This document shows, piece by piece, positions 11,650-23,639 of a DNA stretch of 64,000 nucleotides (position 1 is the first letter of the stretch; every line of letters starts with the position of its first letter). The DNA lies in NCBI GenBank assembly GCA_017979445.1, contig CM030704.1, positions 10,709,658 to 10,773,657 on the forward strand, read 5' to 3'. Position numbers and translations under genes: made by a program. Under the pieces are notes generated by a model. The model did not search any database. It saw nothing but the letters and a program-made list of their open reading frames with translations, and was not told the origin of the DNA. Source of the DNA: Akebia trifoliata. Taxonomy: Eukaryota > Streptophyta > Magnoliopsida > Ranunculales > Lardizabalaceae.

Positions 11650-14600
11650 CTGTCACACCAGAAATTCGATTATACGTCGACTTGACAACATGACTAGGGG
11701 ATACTGAAACCCGAAACATGAGCATAGACCTCAATACAATGTGAATGAGAGATCCTCTAACCCCTAAAATTTATTGGTCTAGATACCATGTCCTAGGACT
11801 CATATGATTCCCAAGGTATGGGTCCAGAGTTGAGGTAATTCAAAGACCTTTCTACCCAAAAAAATTTCAAATTACTTAGCAATCAAAACAATTAACTATT
11901 CTACAAGCTAATAATTTGCAACACAAGAATTTTTATCTAAAGCATATATGATACTATCATATAAAGATGTTTAATGACATAACACATCATAACGATAACA
12001 ATAGACGAGTACATAGGGTATAACAAAAGTAAGAAACAAAGCACGCCCCGAAGGATAATATACATAAATAAACAAAAGACATCCCGACATCTAACAAAAG
12101 ACCTACTATTGGGAAAAGCAAATCGTAGCTGCGACATAAAGATGGCTCCTCAAGGTATGACCTCTAAATTAGGGTCTAACTCGTTATACGACTCTGGCTC
12201 ATACTCCCAATACGGCTCATCTTCAATGTATTCCTCCACCAAGAAGGTTTCCTTTATAGGGAAACTTGAAAGGTAAAAAAATGGTATAAATGACAAAGTC
12301 GTGGAACATATACCGACTAACCCATATTTCGATTTGTTAAAAAAAAATCAAAACTCGAAAACAAAACATTACAACTTGTTTCATAGATACCCAAAAATAG
12401 CCCATCAATTCCAATGTCATGTTTTATCTCCATGTACTCATTGAATAACCCATCTATAATCATAAACAATGTATTACCCATATCACTGCTAAACTACACC
12501 ACCATGTATCTATGTGATGAGTACAAATCACAACAGTCATCTATAAATACTTAGTAAATGCACATACTTATATCATGGATAAATTTTAAAATAGAAGAGA
12601 TTTTTTGGTTCCCAAAATAAAAATACTTGATAAGAAAATGAGATATTTTTAAGTTACTAAACATGATATCCCATAATAAGCATAAGAGCTTTTCAGGTTA
12701 TAAATTATAAATTTGTTATGGTAATAGGAAACATTACTACGATTTACAAAACAAAATTTTTCATAGGTGAGATGAATAGTTCTAGATTATAAATCAATGT
12801 TACAAAATAAAAAAATTATTGATAAAAAGGAGGTATTTGTATGATGTAAAATAGAAATATTGGAGAGCTTTCTAGGTAATAAAACGTAAGCATTTCATGG
12901 TAAAATGAAATATTGATAACTTTGTATATAATAAAACATACATACTTCATATTAACATTTCATTGTAATAATGATGTATTGCCATATTATAAAACAAAAA
13001 TATTACATGAATGACATAAGAATTTTTCGATGTTATAAAATAGAAATATTACATAATATTTATGAGAGGTAGGTTGTAAGATTTCTAGTTATGCTCTTTT
13101 TCGAATAATTATGTTTTATTGTCTAATAAGATGGTGAAAACAGTTCATAATTTAGAAGTATATAAACTTTAAAGGATGAAACTTTCTTTTCGAGTGATTC
13201 ATATCAAATAATCAAGTCATATATAATTAAGCCAATAAAATCTATAATACCTTGAGTTTTTGACTCGTATCTTGAAGAAACCAAATGGTAATATTTTGAG
13301 AAAAATTCAAAAATAAAAACTTAGAGTAAAACACTCGAATATTTTTATATTTATTTTCAAGGAAAATTGACTTCGCCAATAAATTCAAAAAGGTCGAAAT
13401 GTATATTTTAGCCTATAAGCAAGTTTGAATTTGAGTTCGGCTGTAAAAATTCTAAAATCCTCAAATTTCGTGTTGAGTGGGACCTAAAATAGTGAAATTT
13501 TGTTAGAGTAAAAATCAGAATAATTAGACTACACCATTAGGTCCGCAACTAAAAAATACTCACTCGTCATTTTTTGAGTCCGAATAGTTAAGTTATTGTC
13601 AAAACTAGAAATAATGGAAAAATTACAAAGATGCCCTCAGTCCTTTTCTATTTAAAAGAAAGTTGGTTTTCTTTTAATTCTTTCTCCTCTTCTCCAAAGA
13701 ACCAAACATCAGTCCATTCTCAACCCAAGGGTTTCAATCCATTCCCATCAAGTTCTAACATAAATGAGGCCAAGTTGAACCTTAACGAAGAAGGCAAAGT
13801 TGTCGACTACGACGAGAGCTACAACCTCACCATCTTTGTTTGCCCATTCTTATTTATCTTCTTCATCCTCCATAAAAAACCAGTCGTGTAATTCGAGTGA
13901 ACTTCAACACACTAAATACGAAGGCTTTATCGAGTTAAGAGTTAGGTCTATCTTCATTATAGAAGAGAAGGAGAGCGTCGTCATCGGATACTTTGCAAAC
14001 CCTCGCTTATTTTGCATCCAAGTCAGTCCAACCTTGACTTTCATGCTATCCAACCTTGATTTGTAGTGCTAGCTCATCACCCTTGGAGTCCACGAACTTC
14101 AATAAGGGACTCTCACTTCCTATTGATAACCGTAGTTTTCAAAATATGCCTTTAGGAAAATTTATCGATCATGTGTCGAGTTTATAAATCGAAAAATTCT
14201 TTATTTGATTTGTAATTCATGTTAGAAATAGAGATTTGATATATTTCTTTTAAGTTTTGTCATTAAATTCGTGGGTGGGTCGAAGGATTCGAAGAATGGA
14301 AGAGAAACGCGAACTTTTTGCAATTCATGTTACACCTAATGGCGCTACCGTCAGAATTGACGATGTCGCCATCAAAAAAAAATTTAGCCAAAAATGAATT
14401 TTATTTTTTGGCTTGCTCTCCCCACAACTTATATAGGAATTCTCACCCTTTATTTCATTAAAAACATTTAAGTAAATGTCTATTTACTTTAAGTTCTTCA
14501 ATGAAATTAATGTTTAACCCCTCATTTCGGAACAATGGGAGTGGTTCAAGATCCAAATCTCAAAGCATCAAAATCTAAATTTTGGTTTCAAGAGCAAAAC

Positions 14601-15203
14601 GTAAATTTTGACGTTTTCGACAAATTTTCAAAAGTAAATATATTTCGTGTTACTTTGAATTAAGTTATAAAAATTACATGGTGTCAAATCTCGTATTTAA
14701 GGCTACCATTTTCAAAAATCCGTTTTTGATTTCAAGAACTTTGAAAAATTGAATTTCTGTCACTTAGCCAAATTTTTACCAACTTTTTCAGTTTTGATAA
14801 TTTGACTTCAAGTACTTATTGGGATCCTGTTTTAATTAAATTTTGATAATTTTTCGATTGAATGATCAAAATGAAATTGAGAGCTTGAAAATAGAAATGT
14901 TGGATTTGAAAAGTTGATAAGTGAAAACATCGAGCAAATAGGAAAAAAGGGATGAAACCATAAAATGCTAGAATCATACCCAAGGGGTGAGGTCTGCATT
15001 TTACATTGATGTGTTATGTGTAAGATGGTGAAGAGATATCCAGGGATAATGATTGGTTGCATATTTATTTAAATTTTGTCAGCGCAGAGGCCCTAAGTTA
15101 TGTTATTTATTTTAGGCTGGGTGGCCATAGTTGCATGGTAGGAAACTTAGATATCCATTCTCAATCTTGTATTGTTAATTTCTCTTTTGTTTTCAAATAA
15201 AAA

Positions 15204-15252
<49 letters not shown>

Positions 15253-16350
15253 TATTTGGTGAGCTGTTAAAGAGCTTATGAATGCCTGAAGGGATAGTGC
15301 GTCGTATCATCCGGAGCACTGTACTATCCTAAGATATACAGTAGAGACCACCAAGCTCATACGTGGTATGGGACGCATATGAAAGTGGAGTCACAACTGA
15401 AATCCGAGTCCATTCCTTTCTATCTTTATCAGTGAACTTGTATTGTAAAGATGGTCGTATCTGAATGGAGTTATTTATTTTGGGAATCACATGCACGCCT
15501 GATAGGCATAAACGAAGATAATTAGTCAATGATCACTAATAATCTAGAAGTAGTCAAATATTTTGACACATCGAAAAGAGACCTATTACTTATGGTCACG
15601 TCAAACAGCTAGCTTGAGTCGGATAAATTGTCCCGCAAGAATGGTAAATAGTAACCAGCCACAAAATCAGGAACTACAACTATATTATGGAATATCATAT
15701 CTTGATTGGGAGTGATCTAGTCGTGAATCCCAACTCTCTAATTTCACTACTTCACCATTCTGTAATATCTACCTATTGTTCTATTTTGAATTATAAACTG
15801 CAAATCATGTTTACTACTTTAATATTGTTAGTTATATTTGTATAAGAATGGAAATGTATAGTAAGTATTGATGACAGATGTTATGTAAACTTTTAAACTG
15901 TTTAGTTGCTCATCCCTGGCTATATGTACCAGTTAATCGTAGTTTAATTTGTAAAAGCTTTGCATGTTTTGAAATGACTCAGTATGATTACTCGATCACG
16001 TTAAGTGAAGTTATTAATAGGAATTGTTTGTAGACCTACTGGGTAATCATTGTTACTCATCCTTTCCTTCTTATTTTTTTAATTTCAGAACTTGCAGTTA
16101 CCGAAACAGGCGCAGAGTCGACAAGTGATGAGTATCTAGTTGGTCAGATCGACAACTAGAGTTTATTGCATGGTGAGCACTAGGGTCACACCCTCTAATG
16201 GGGTCAGTTTCGTCTAGGATGTATATAGATTTTGGGGATTGAGTGTTAGGTTCATGTTAAAGTGATAATATTTTTGTAATCTTGTACATTGTTGAACTTC
16301 CACACTCTAATCTACTTGTGTGTTAGATGTATTTAATCTTCTAATATTAT
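11650..16350. other. AT-rich non-coding DNA, origin unresolved
   Basis: No recognisable domain occurs on either strand; short ORFs (for example 13631-14066) look incidental. 12600-13060 contains a degenerate series of ~60-70 base units with TTATAAAAC-A-AAATATTACAT-like words. A TGTCACACC start near 11652 and a GGTCACACCCTC segment near 16172 may be ends of an old LTR element, but I see no duplicated LTR. Treated as decayed repeat. Confidence 0.35.
15206..15247. repeat. (TA)n microsatellite, ~42 bp
   Basis: An uninterrupted TA dinucleotide run. Unlike the other long TA runs here it has no GGGTNGCGTTC-type element end beside it. Confidence 0.95.
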
Positions 16351-16639
16351 TTCATGTTTGCATTTGTATATACATGATTTGTTGTATATTGGATTATCAG
16401 GTTTTCAAGTTCCATGGAACGCTAACATAAACAGAGAGAGCCATAATTTAGAAAATTTAGTTTTATCCCTATATAAAATTGGTGAACTTAGTGACAGCCC
16501 TTCGCGAAATGCAAGTTCCCATATGCTCCAAGCCTTGCCAAAAATTATATCGCTCTATTTGTTTCCCTCCAATGGAAATAAAAACAACTATCTAAAAACA
16601 ATTGTACCGAAATCTGGATTTCTATGACCACTTCCTCAT

Positions 16640-17260
16640 ACCTCAAAGATGGGATCATCACCTTATTCAAATAAGTAATGGAGTAATGGAGTCTAAACAT
16701 ATCACTTTCATTCAAAGATGACCTTTCTGAATTAAAGTGACAATGATATCACTTTCATTCAAAGATAACCATTCTACAAAGAAAATCATTCGTTCATAGT
16801 TTTTATCAATGAATCCCATACCCGCCCCTATAGCCGACATCAAACCTTCTGTGTTAATCTTCACAACACCTTCTTATGGACAAAACATTTTCCATAAATT
16901 TTCACAACATACTCTACGAAACATTTTCCATAAATTTCCCTAAGTAAGTCTAACTATTCAAGAAATGGCCAACTCCCTTCATTAGGATCATTTTTAATTT
17001 CCACTCCTTCAAATATGCCTCTAACATCTTCTCTAACTCTTTAAAGGATATGAAGTTATCATTTTCTATGCCCAAAATAATACCCCTATGTCTCTCTCTC
17101 CACTAGTGATAAAGTAGAGCACAAAAACTCAAATTCAACATATTGTGCACCTCTTTGCTTGAAAACTGAACACTCGCCATTACCAAAAGTTCTTCTCAAG
17201 ATGTACTCCCATACTACAAATTCCAAACTTCAAAAGAGTGCCTCTTCATAGTTGGCTAAA
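16640..17260 (-). pseudogene. LINE fragment, 3' part (split by the Tat element)
   Basis: On the minus strand, starting at the left flank of the Tat insertion, the frame continues the zinc-finger/RT-associated domain seen at 27895-27686: the joined reading gives CEFSQL and then GTLLKFGICSMG. A W-RERHRGII block near 17100 fits the usual W-ERN-RIF of plant L1 elements. Several stops interrupt it. The true 3' end of the LINE is not clear; no poly-A tail is evident. Confidence 0.5.
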
Positions 17261-17265
17261 CTCAC
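17261..17265. repeat. Target-site duplication CTCAC (left)
   Basis: Five bases directly before the left LTR, identical to 27680-27684 directly after the right LTR. Confidence 0.85.
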
Positions 17266-17855
17266 TGTGCGGTCAGAATCCGATGGACGGCTCTGATAGT
17301 CCCAACACACACTGATCCAAAGTCGCTCCATGTGCTCCCCGTCCCCTCGCGGCAGCCTGGTATCTGCCATATACACTCCGACGCTCAAGTTAAAGAGACA
17401 AAGGAACAGTAATCGATACTGGCTAGCTCTCGATCCTTCCTCTCCCTTACAATAATGTTTACTATGCTATTTAACCCCCCTCACCTTCCATAGGATTTTC
17501 CTCTTTAGGCTGCAATATAGGCAGTAATCATAGGATTTCTGCTAATCCTCAGGGTTTGTTTACCTAATCGAGGTATCTTTGAATGATCGAGTTTATCTGT
17601 TATGATTGCATCCGGGATTTCCAAAACTAACGTGCAGTCAACAGTATTGCAATTTTTTCGAGGTCTACCCTGCCCTGCCTGGCTGGGCTGACTTCGCTTA
17701 GTGTTGTGTTTTCCTGCAAGCCAAGTTAGGGAGGCCTTTGCTCTAGCTTGCCCTGCTTGCTGGGTAGCGCTTCATCAACTGATCTGTGATAGGTACCCCT
17801 GGCCGACTTGGACACGTGTACAACCAATATTAAGGTGCAATTATTTCCCTTTACA
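17266..17855 (-). repeat. 3' LTR of the Tat element
   Basis: 590 bp repeat of 27100-27679 with scattered substitutions and small indels. On the minus strand it starts TGTAAAGGGAAATAATTGC and ends CCGCACA. Confidence 0.9.
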
Positions 17856-17873
17856 ACTACCCCCTCTCGAGGA
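17856..17873 (-). other. Polypurine tract of the Tat element
   Basis: Minus strand CCTCGAGAGGGGGTAGT immediately precedes the 3' LTR, the position of the plus-strand primer in LTR elements. Confidence 0.7.
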
Positions 17874-18322
17874 GGCGTAAGGTCTTTTCGTCTCCTTGAG
17901 ACATAACGTTGCTTGCCTACTGACTATTTAGGCTCTTCATAATTGCACCAGCCATTTCTGAATCAACGCATTAAATGCAACGTCGTTCTGTATCTCTTTT
18001 GACGGCTCAAATGGATTCTTCTTCATCTGTGTCCGTCCACGTGTCCCTTTGCCTCCTCGCATTTTCCCTATCTGCGTATGTGCTCTTACGCCATTTTCTT
18101 ATAAATAAAGGACTTCATGCGTTTTTTGTCTGCTATTATGTTGAAACTCTACGAATCTATTTTAATGTTTCTCTTATAAAGGCTATTTCTCTCTCTCTCT
18201 CTCTCAGTCTCCTTTGCTGCAATATTTACCTCTTCGCCTCGAGGTAATCTCTTTCTTTCTCTATCTGCTTGCTTCTTCTTCTATACCTGGCTTCCCATGG
18301 CTGTCACTACATCCCAACTTAA

Positions 18323-20450
18323 ATGAAGCCTGTACATTCCCGTTTCGGTGCACCTTCGGATTGTAGTGACTCTGATACCCGCGGTGACTGTCGCCTGGGA
18401 AAAATCTTTGTTTATGGTCAAATCAAGGCCTGCCTTAGTTTTCCTCTCTCTGCCTTCCTGAGAGAGGTACTGAATAAGATAAATTAGTCCCCTGGACATA
18501 TGTCTGGGAACTTTTACCGTCTGGTGGAGGCTATGGAGAATATGAAGGTTACCCCGAATGACTTCTTATCCTGGTACAACCTGAAGGTGATTCCCCATCT
18601 GTCAGGATTCTTTTCACTGTCCTCTAAAAGTGTAGATGTGGATCTGATCCCTTCTCTCCCAAGTTCTGATAAAGGGTGACATCCCCTTTTATATTTCCAA
18701 AGACTGAGAATTTGCCCCTGGCACTCCTCACGAGGGATTCAAAGTCCCCCATGTCTTCCAGGGTAATATCGTCTTGGAACTGTTAATCTTGTATTATGTT
18801 ATAGGCCTTACTTATATGTTTCTTGCTTCTCTTAACGGCTCTCCTATTAATTCTGCAAATTCTTTTGCTTTGGCAGCTATAAAGGCTAGGAAGTTACAGC
18901 GCAGGATATCTGAAGGTTGAAGGCTAAAGCTAATGGAACTCCAAACCATGCCTACTGAGAAAGTGGTGGTAGACAATCTACTAGGCATCATTCTTCATCC
19001 ACCTTCACGACAAGTTTCACCTGGTCAGGCTGGCCATACCACAGGGGGTTGTGAGTCGTTTTCGTCTACTCCACCACAATAGGATCCCAGTAATCCGACT
19101 ATTCCCTCCAGCATGCCAGGCCCAGCTCATACTTCTAAGGTTCTGGCCGTGTTCTCCAACGTCATGGACATCGACCTCTCGGAGTTCCCTCTTTACACTG
19201 CCACCAGGGCTGCTCCACCACCCGTCCCAACAAAGAAGTAAAGGAAACAGAGAAGCCATTCTTCCCATGGCACCGACCATTCTGGAGAAGCTGGTCAACT
19301 AATTGCGGTGCCTGGGGGATCTTTTACCTTTGCTCCGTCATCTACTTCTGCCTCTACTTTAGTTATTGTCGAGGCTACTGCTAGTGTCGTTGTTGTTTCT
19401 GCAAGCATTTCCGAGGAAATTTGGATAGAAGTCGGGCAGGGTTCTGTTACCTCCCGAGAGAACAACCCTGCTCCTGTTCTCCAACCATGAAAAGACGTCG
19501 GCTGGTCAGGAGAAGTATGAGGAGCCCTTCCCACTCTGAGAGGTCTGAGGGTGAGGGCCCCCTACTGCACAAGACCCCTCTAGAAGAGGCTGCCTTTGCT
19601 TGGATGGGCCATAGAGCCTATCTTCGGGACGGGAATAAAGGCAATCTCTTCCGCCCTCCTTGTTACGTCCACAATAATAGTTGTGGGATTAAGGACCCCA
19701 TAACAACTGCTTTCCTGCTCTCCCAGTCCATTTCTCCTATGAACTGGGATGTTGCTGACCGGACTAATGCTGACTTGGGCTTCGTTCGTTTCGTCTACGG
19801 CCTTCATCAAGTAATTTCTATTCTTTCTGCCCTACTCAATTGCTTTTGACATCTGCATACTAACACTCTGTTCTTTCTTCGTAGGCTCACTTGTATGGAT
19901 CCGTGGCCTTCTTGAACATGAGGCTAAGAACCGGGTTACTATCCTGGCTAGAGAGCAGGATAAGAAAATAACTATGCTTCAGGTTGAGCTGGTCTTCCTG
20001 AGAACAAGTGATGATTCAATCAGGACTGCTCAACCCAAAGAGGGTGAGGCTGAAACAAGGAAGCTACTGGGGCAATTGTAGGCCCAATATTCTCAACTGA
20101 TGGAGGAGTTTTTATGAAGGCTTATCATAAAGGCTTCGAGGCTGCTCAGTTCCAATACAAGGACAAAAAAGAGGATATGGACAGTGAGGTAGACCTGGAT
20201 AATGCTCCCGTAGTATCCCTTATCGGGGATGTTCCTTAGACCGAGCGCTTTGGGCGCGCTCCCCCTTTTAACTGGACGAGGAAGGGAATCTCATTGCTAT
20301 CCTTACTCGAGCCCCTGGGGACCTCATGGAAGTTGGCACTACCTTAGAATTGAACCTCACTTAGGTAGTGGGTTCCTCAACTCAGCTTGTTGATCCACCC
20401 CCTGTCTAACCGTCCATCCCTATTATCATCGAGGATCAAGATGGAGCCGT
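18323..20450 (+). pseudogene. Antisense accessory ORF of the Tat element (gypsy-type putative transposase-like)
   Basis: In the Tat 3' region the coding-like strand is plus, opposite to gag-pol. A frame from ATG 18323 reads KIFVYGQIKACLSFPLSAFL, then NFYRLVEAMENM, NDFLSWYNLKVIP and SLPSSDKG before a stop near 18678, with one internal stop. This resembles the family annotated as putative gypsy-type transposase, known antisense in Tat-type elements. From ~19884, after a T-rich stretch ending CTTCGTAG that looks like a 3' splice site, another frame reads LYGSVAFLNM and a Glu/Lys/Gln-rich probable coiled coil to ~20270. Function unknown; broken by stops and frameshifts. Confidence 0.55.
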
Positions 20451-20714
20451 TGATCCCCCTAGCACTGCTAATGAAGTAGACCCTTCTGTTGTTCTTGTTT
20501 CCACTACTCAACCTTCCTCTGACGGATCATTTGTTTTCTGTTGTTGTACTTGTGCTTTCTATACTTATCCCTTCTTCTAGGATTTTTTGTACTTTTTTGT
20601 TAACTACTAATGAAAAGTTTTTGTTACACGTATTGCTGCCTCTACATTCTCTTTCTGCTGATTATACTGCTTGTATATGTGCTGGCTGAAACAACCCCTG
20701 CACATATTGAAAAT

Positions 20715-21003
20715 TATGCTTAAACACTTACACTGCTAACTATTCAAAAATACTTTCTGCTCAAATACTCATGTTGCTAACTGTTCAAACATACTTTCTG
20801 CTCAAACACTTACGCTACTAACTGTTCAAACATATTTTCTGCTCAAACACTCGCGTTGCTAACTGTTCAAATATACTTTCTGCTCAAACACTCGTGCTGC
20901 TAACTGTTCAGATATACTTTCTGCTCAAACACTTACGTTGATAACTGTTCAAACATACTTTCTGCTCAAACACTCACGCTGCTAACAATTCAGATATACT
21001 TTC
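20715..21003. repeat. Minisatellite, ~41 bp unit, ~7 copies
   Basis: The unit contains TACTTTCTGCTCAAACACT followed by a CTGCTAACTGTTCAAA-like block and recurs about every 41 bases with point differences. It lies in the Tat 3' region between the antisense ORF and integrase. Units abut, without unique spacers. Confidence 0.85.
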
Positions 21004-21049
21004 TTTCTACTTTACTTCCCCCCAGGTTCTACCTAAAGTAGGTGTAACT

Positions 21050-21715
21050 TTTGGTAGAGCCTTTCCAGGTTCTAGAGCCACTGTCCTTAAAGAAGGTTCT
21101 GATTCTGCCAAAGATTGTAACATAATCTGCACTGAACTGTTCTTATTATCGGTTGTCTGAGTCATTGTCTTTGAAGAAGGCTCTGACTTTAGCTATACTC
21201 TGAACATAATTTGAACTGTACCAACTGTGTCACTGGCAGCCTGAGTCACTATCCTTGAAGAAGGCTCTGATTCTGCCCAATCTCGACTATAATCATTTGG
21301 CTAGTGAACTCATGGTAGAGTAAGACCCCGACCAACTTTTGTCTGCCCATGAGGGCAAAACAGACCCACATAGGTCCAGACCTCGACTGGATCCACACGA
21401 CTATTATTACTCATACTAAAGCTAAGCCCCGACCAGCAATCTCACTCGGCCAATGAAGGCAAAGGAGACCCACGTAGGCTCGAATCCCAACTGGATTCTA
21501 CTAAAACATGTTTCTAACTCAAGACAGAACAGGACCATAACCAGCCATCATACTCTACCAACAAAGACAGAAAAGACCCACGTAGGTCCGGATCCCGGCT
21601 GGATCCACACGGCTATTGTTACTCGTGTCAGAGTTGGGTCCCGACTATACATCTCATTCCGTCAATGAAGGCAGAGGAGACCCACGTAGGCTCGAATCCT
21701 AGTTGGATTCTTCCC
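21050..21715. repeat. Degenerate tandem repeats in the Tat 3' region
   Basis: Two word families recur. TTGAAGAAGGCTCTGA-like blocks occur about three times between 21085 and 21270. GACCCACGTAGG-type blocks followed by a CTGGAT-rich segment occur about four times between 21360 and 21710. Copies differ and spacing is irregular (roughly 60-120 bases). Short ORFs here follow the repeat, not a gene. Confidence 0.65.
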
Positions 21716-21799
21716 TTCGGCTTATCCTTGTAAACACAGCTAAGAGACAATAATAGTAGAACATTTATTGATAATATCTATTTAAATTACACGCATTCC

Positions 21800-22900
21800 A
21801 AGGTCTGGATAACCTCTGACCAGTCATAGTGAGTAAGTAATATACTCCCTTCTGACCCACCTTTGCCACTCTATAGGGACCTTCTCAATTTGTTCCTAAT
21901 TTACTATTGTTTGGCTCTTCCGTGTTCTAGAATACTCGCCTCAGCACTAAGTCACCTTCCTGAAACTGGCGAGGACGGACTTTCTTATTGAAGTAGTTCT
22001 GCAACTTCTTGTGGTAATGCTCCAGTCTGACTAGTGCTACATCTCACTTTTCTTCTAACAAGTCCAACACTACAACTAGTTGGGGACTATTTCTTTCAAA
22101 CTGCATAATCTTGGTTCTTACCACGGGGAAGCTATTCTCTGTGGGGATTACTGCTTCAACTCCATAAGCCATGGCAAATGGGGACATTCCTGTGGATGTT
22201 CTAACAGTTGTTCTGTAAGCCTACAAGACCCCATGCAATACTGACGTCCACCTGCCCTTGGCTTCCTCTAATCTCTTCTTCAAAATATCTAGCAGCACCT
22301 TATTTATAGCTTCAGCTTGCCCATTGCCCTGAGGGTACTGGGGTGTAGAAAACGCTTGCTTTATCCCGTATCCTTTGCAAAATTCTCTTACCTACTCTCA
22401 TGTAAACTGCCTTCCGTTATCAGAAACTATGGTGTTGGACAAATCGAATCTGCGAAGAATATTTTCCTAGAAGAACTTCTGGACTTCTTGTTGTCGAATC
22501 TTGGCGAGTGGGAGTGCTTTCGCCCACTTAGTGAAGTAATCGGTTGCCACTAGTAGGAAAGTAAGATTTCTTAGGGCCCTGGGCATCAGGCCTACTAAGT
22601 CAATCCCCTACTGTGCAAATAGCCAATGATTGATGAGGGAGTGGAGTTGTATTACTGGTTTCCTGATTATCTTCCTGTGCCTTTCGCAGCTATCACAATC
22701 TTGACATACAAAGCTACATCTTTATGCAGGTAGGTCCAAAAATACCCTTAAGAGAGCACCTTATGCGCTAAAGTTTTTTCCCTTGAATGGTTTACATAGT
22801 CGCCCCCATGGATCTCCCTTAGTACTTATTTAGATTCTTCTGGAGTCAGGCAGCGCAGGAGTGGCCCCCCTACGGATTTCCTATACAAAGTCCTATCTAG
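21800..22900 (-). pseudogene. Tat element integrase, decayed
   Basis: On the minus strand: a residual zinc-finger area near 22800-22700, then LVGLMPRALRNLTF, ATDYFTKWAKALPLAKI, IVSDNGRQF (second catalytic Asp) and QGNGQAEAINK, then AYRTTVRTSTGMSPF-AMAYG-EAVIP and a C-terminal VLRRVF/GPYRVAKV block. That is the full DDE integrase order, with several in-frame stops. In an active element it inserts the cDNA; this copy cannot. Confidence 0.78.
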
Positions 22901-23199
22901 AATTGTGTATCTCTCTACTCTATTTTTTATTCACCTGGCCTCCTTTGGGTCACTGGGCAGCTCTTCATGTTGTAAATACACTAGAATTGGTGTTAACCAT
23001 CCTTGGTCTGCTTCAACTGCAACAAAGCTGGGCAACCCGAATTCATTTATAAACGGGTTCTCCTGGTAACTCAACGATAATTCCCTCTTGTTCTGCCCGA
23101 CCAACATCAACGTGATGTAGGTCAAGGCGTCCGGATGCATGTTATATGTTCTGGGCACGTGTTTAATCTTGATATCTCCAGCTCAACGCACAACTGCCC

Positions 23200-23480
23200 T
23201 GATCTTCTCAAGGTAGAGCTACATTCGAAGATCCCGGGCCTCAAACATCCCATTGACATGGTTAACTACCAAATGCGAGTCACTGTATACCGTAGCCTTC
23301 GTTACCACCAGTCTTGCTAAGGATTCTAGGCCGAGTAGCATTGCCTCATACTCTGTCTCGTTATTTGAAGCCTTAAATCCTAGGGTCACCACTTTCTCTA
23401 TTCTTGTTTTATCAGGGGTGATTAGTACTGCTTTGATGCCTGACCGGTCAAAGTTGGACGATCCATCCACATAGGCTCTC
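23200..23480 (-). pseudogene. Second (plant-type) RNase H of the Tat element
   Basis: Reads MDGSSNFDRSGIKAVLI, ASNNETEYEAMLLGL and VYSDSHLVVNHVNG. The Asp of DGSS, Glu of EYEA and Asp of SDS are all in the usual places of an RNase H fold. It follows the pol RNase H and precedes integrase; this duplicated domain separates Tat (including Ogre-type) elements from other gypsy groups. The local frame is open for 83 codons but is cut off from its neighbours by stops. Confidence 0.8.
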
Positions 23481-23639
23481 CAACCTAATCAGTTTGGCAG
23501 CTTCGGCTCGTCCTCCGCCTTCTGTAATTCTTCTATTAACAGATTTGCTTTGTCTTCCAATGGGAAGTCTGCCAAGAAGTCAACTACTGCCTGGCCTTTC
23601 GTCGAAACTCTTGGTTGGTACTCGAGGCCAAACTCTGCT

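Larger units (their letters stand above)
5475..11650 (-). mobile_element. Decayed Athila-like Ty3/gypsy element, minus strand
   Basis: Read on the minus strand the order is gag (11613-10840), protease (10671-10057), RT/RNase H (8830-7522), long non-coding 3' region, a TTTGGGGGTG tract near 5865-5878, then a TGATC LTR start that runs only to ~5475. Order and protein similarity fit Athila. No integrase is recognisable. The 3' LTR is truncated exactly where the plus-oriented element at 1-5474 ends, so one probably inserted into the other. Right boundary is approximate. Confidence 0.65.

Noticed and set aside
13631..14066. Two overlapping plus-strand ORFs as a small gene
   Set aside because: No domain, no paralogous support, different frames, and in a repeat-like region.
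19017..19849. Novel overlapping proteins on both strands
   Set aside because: They are fragments of the frameshifted antisense ORF and its shadows in the Tat element.
20700..21005. CRISPR-like regular repeat
   Set aside because: Units are adjacent 41 bp copies without unique spacers, inside a plant retrotransposon; it is a minisatellite.
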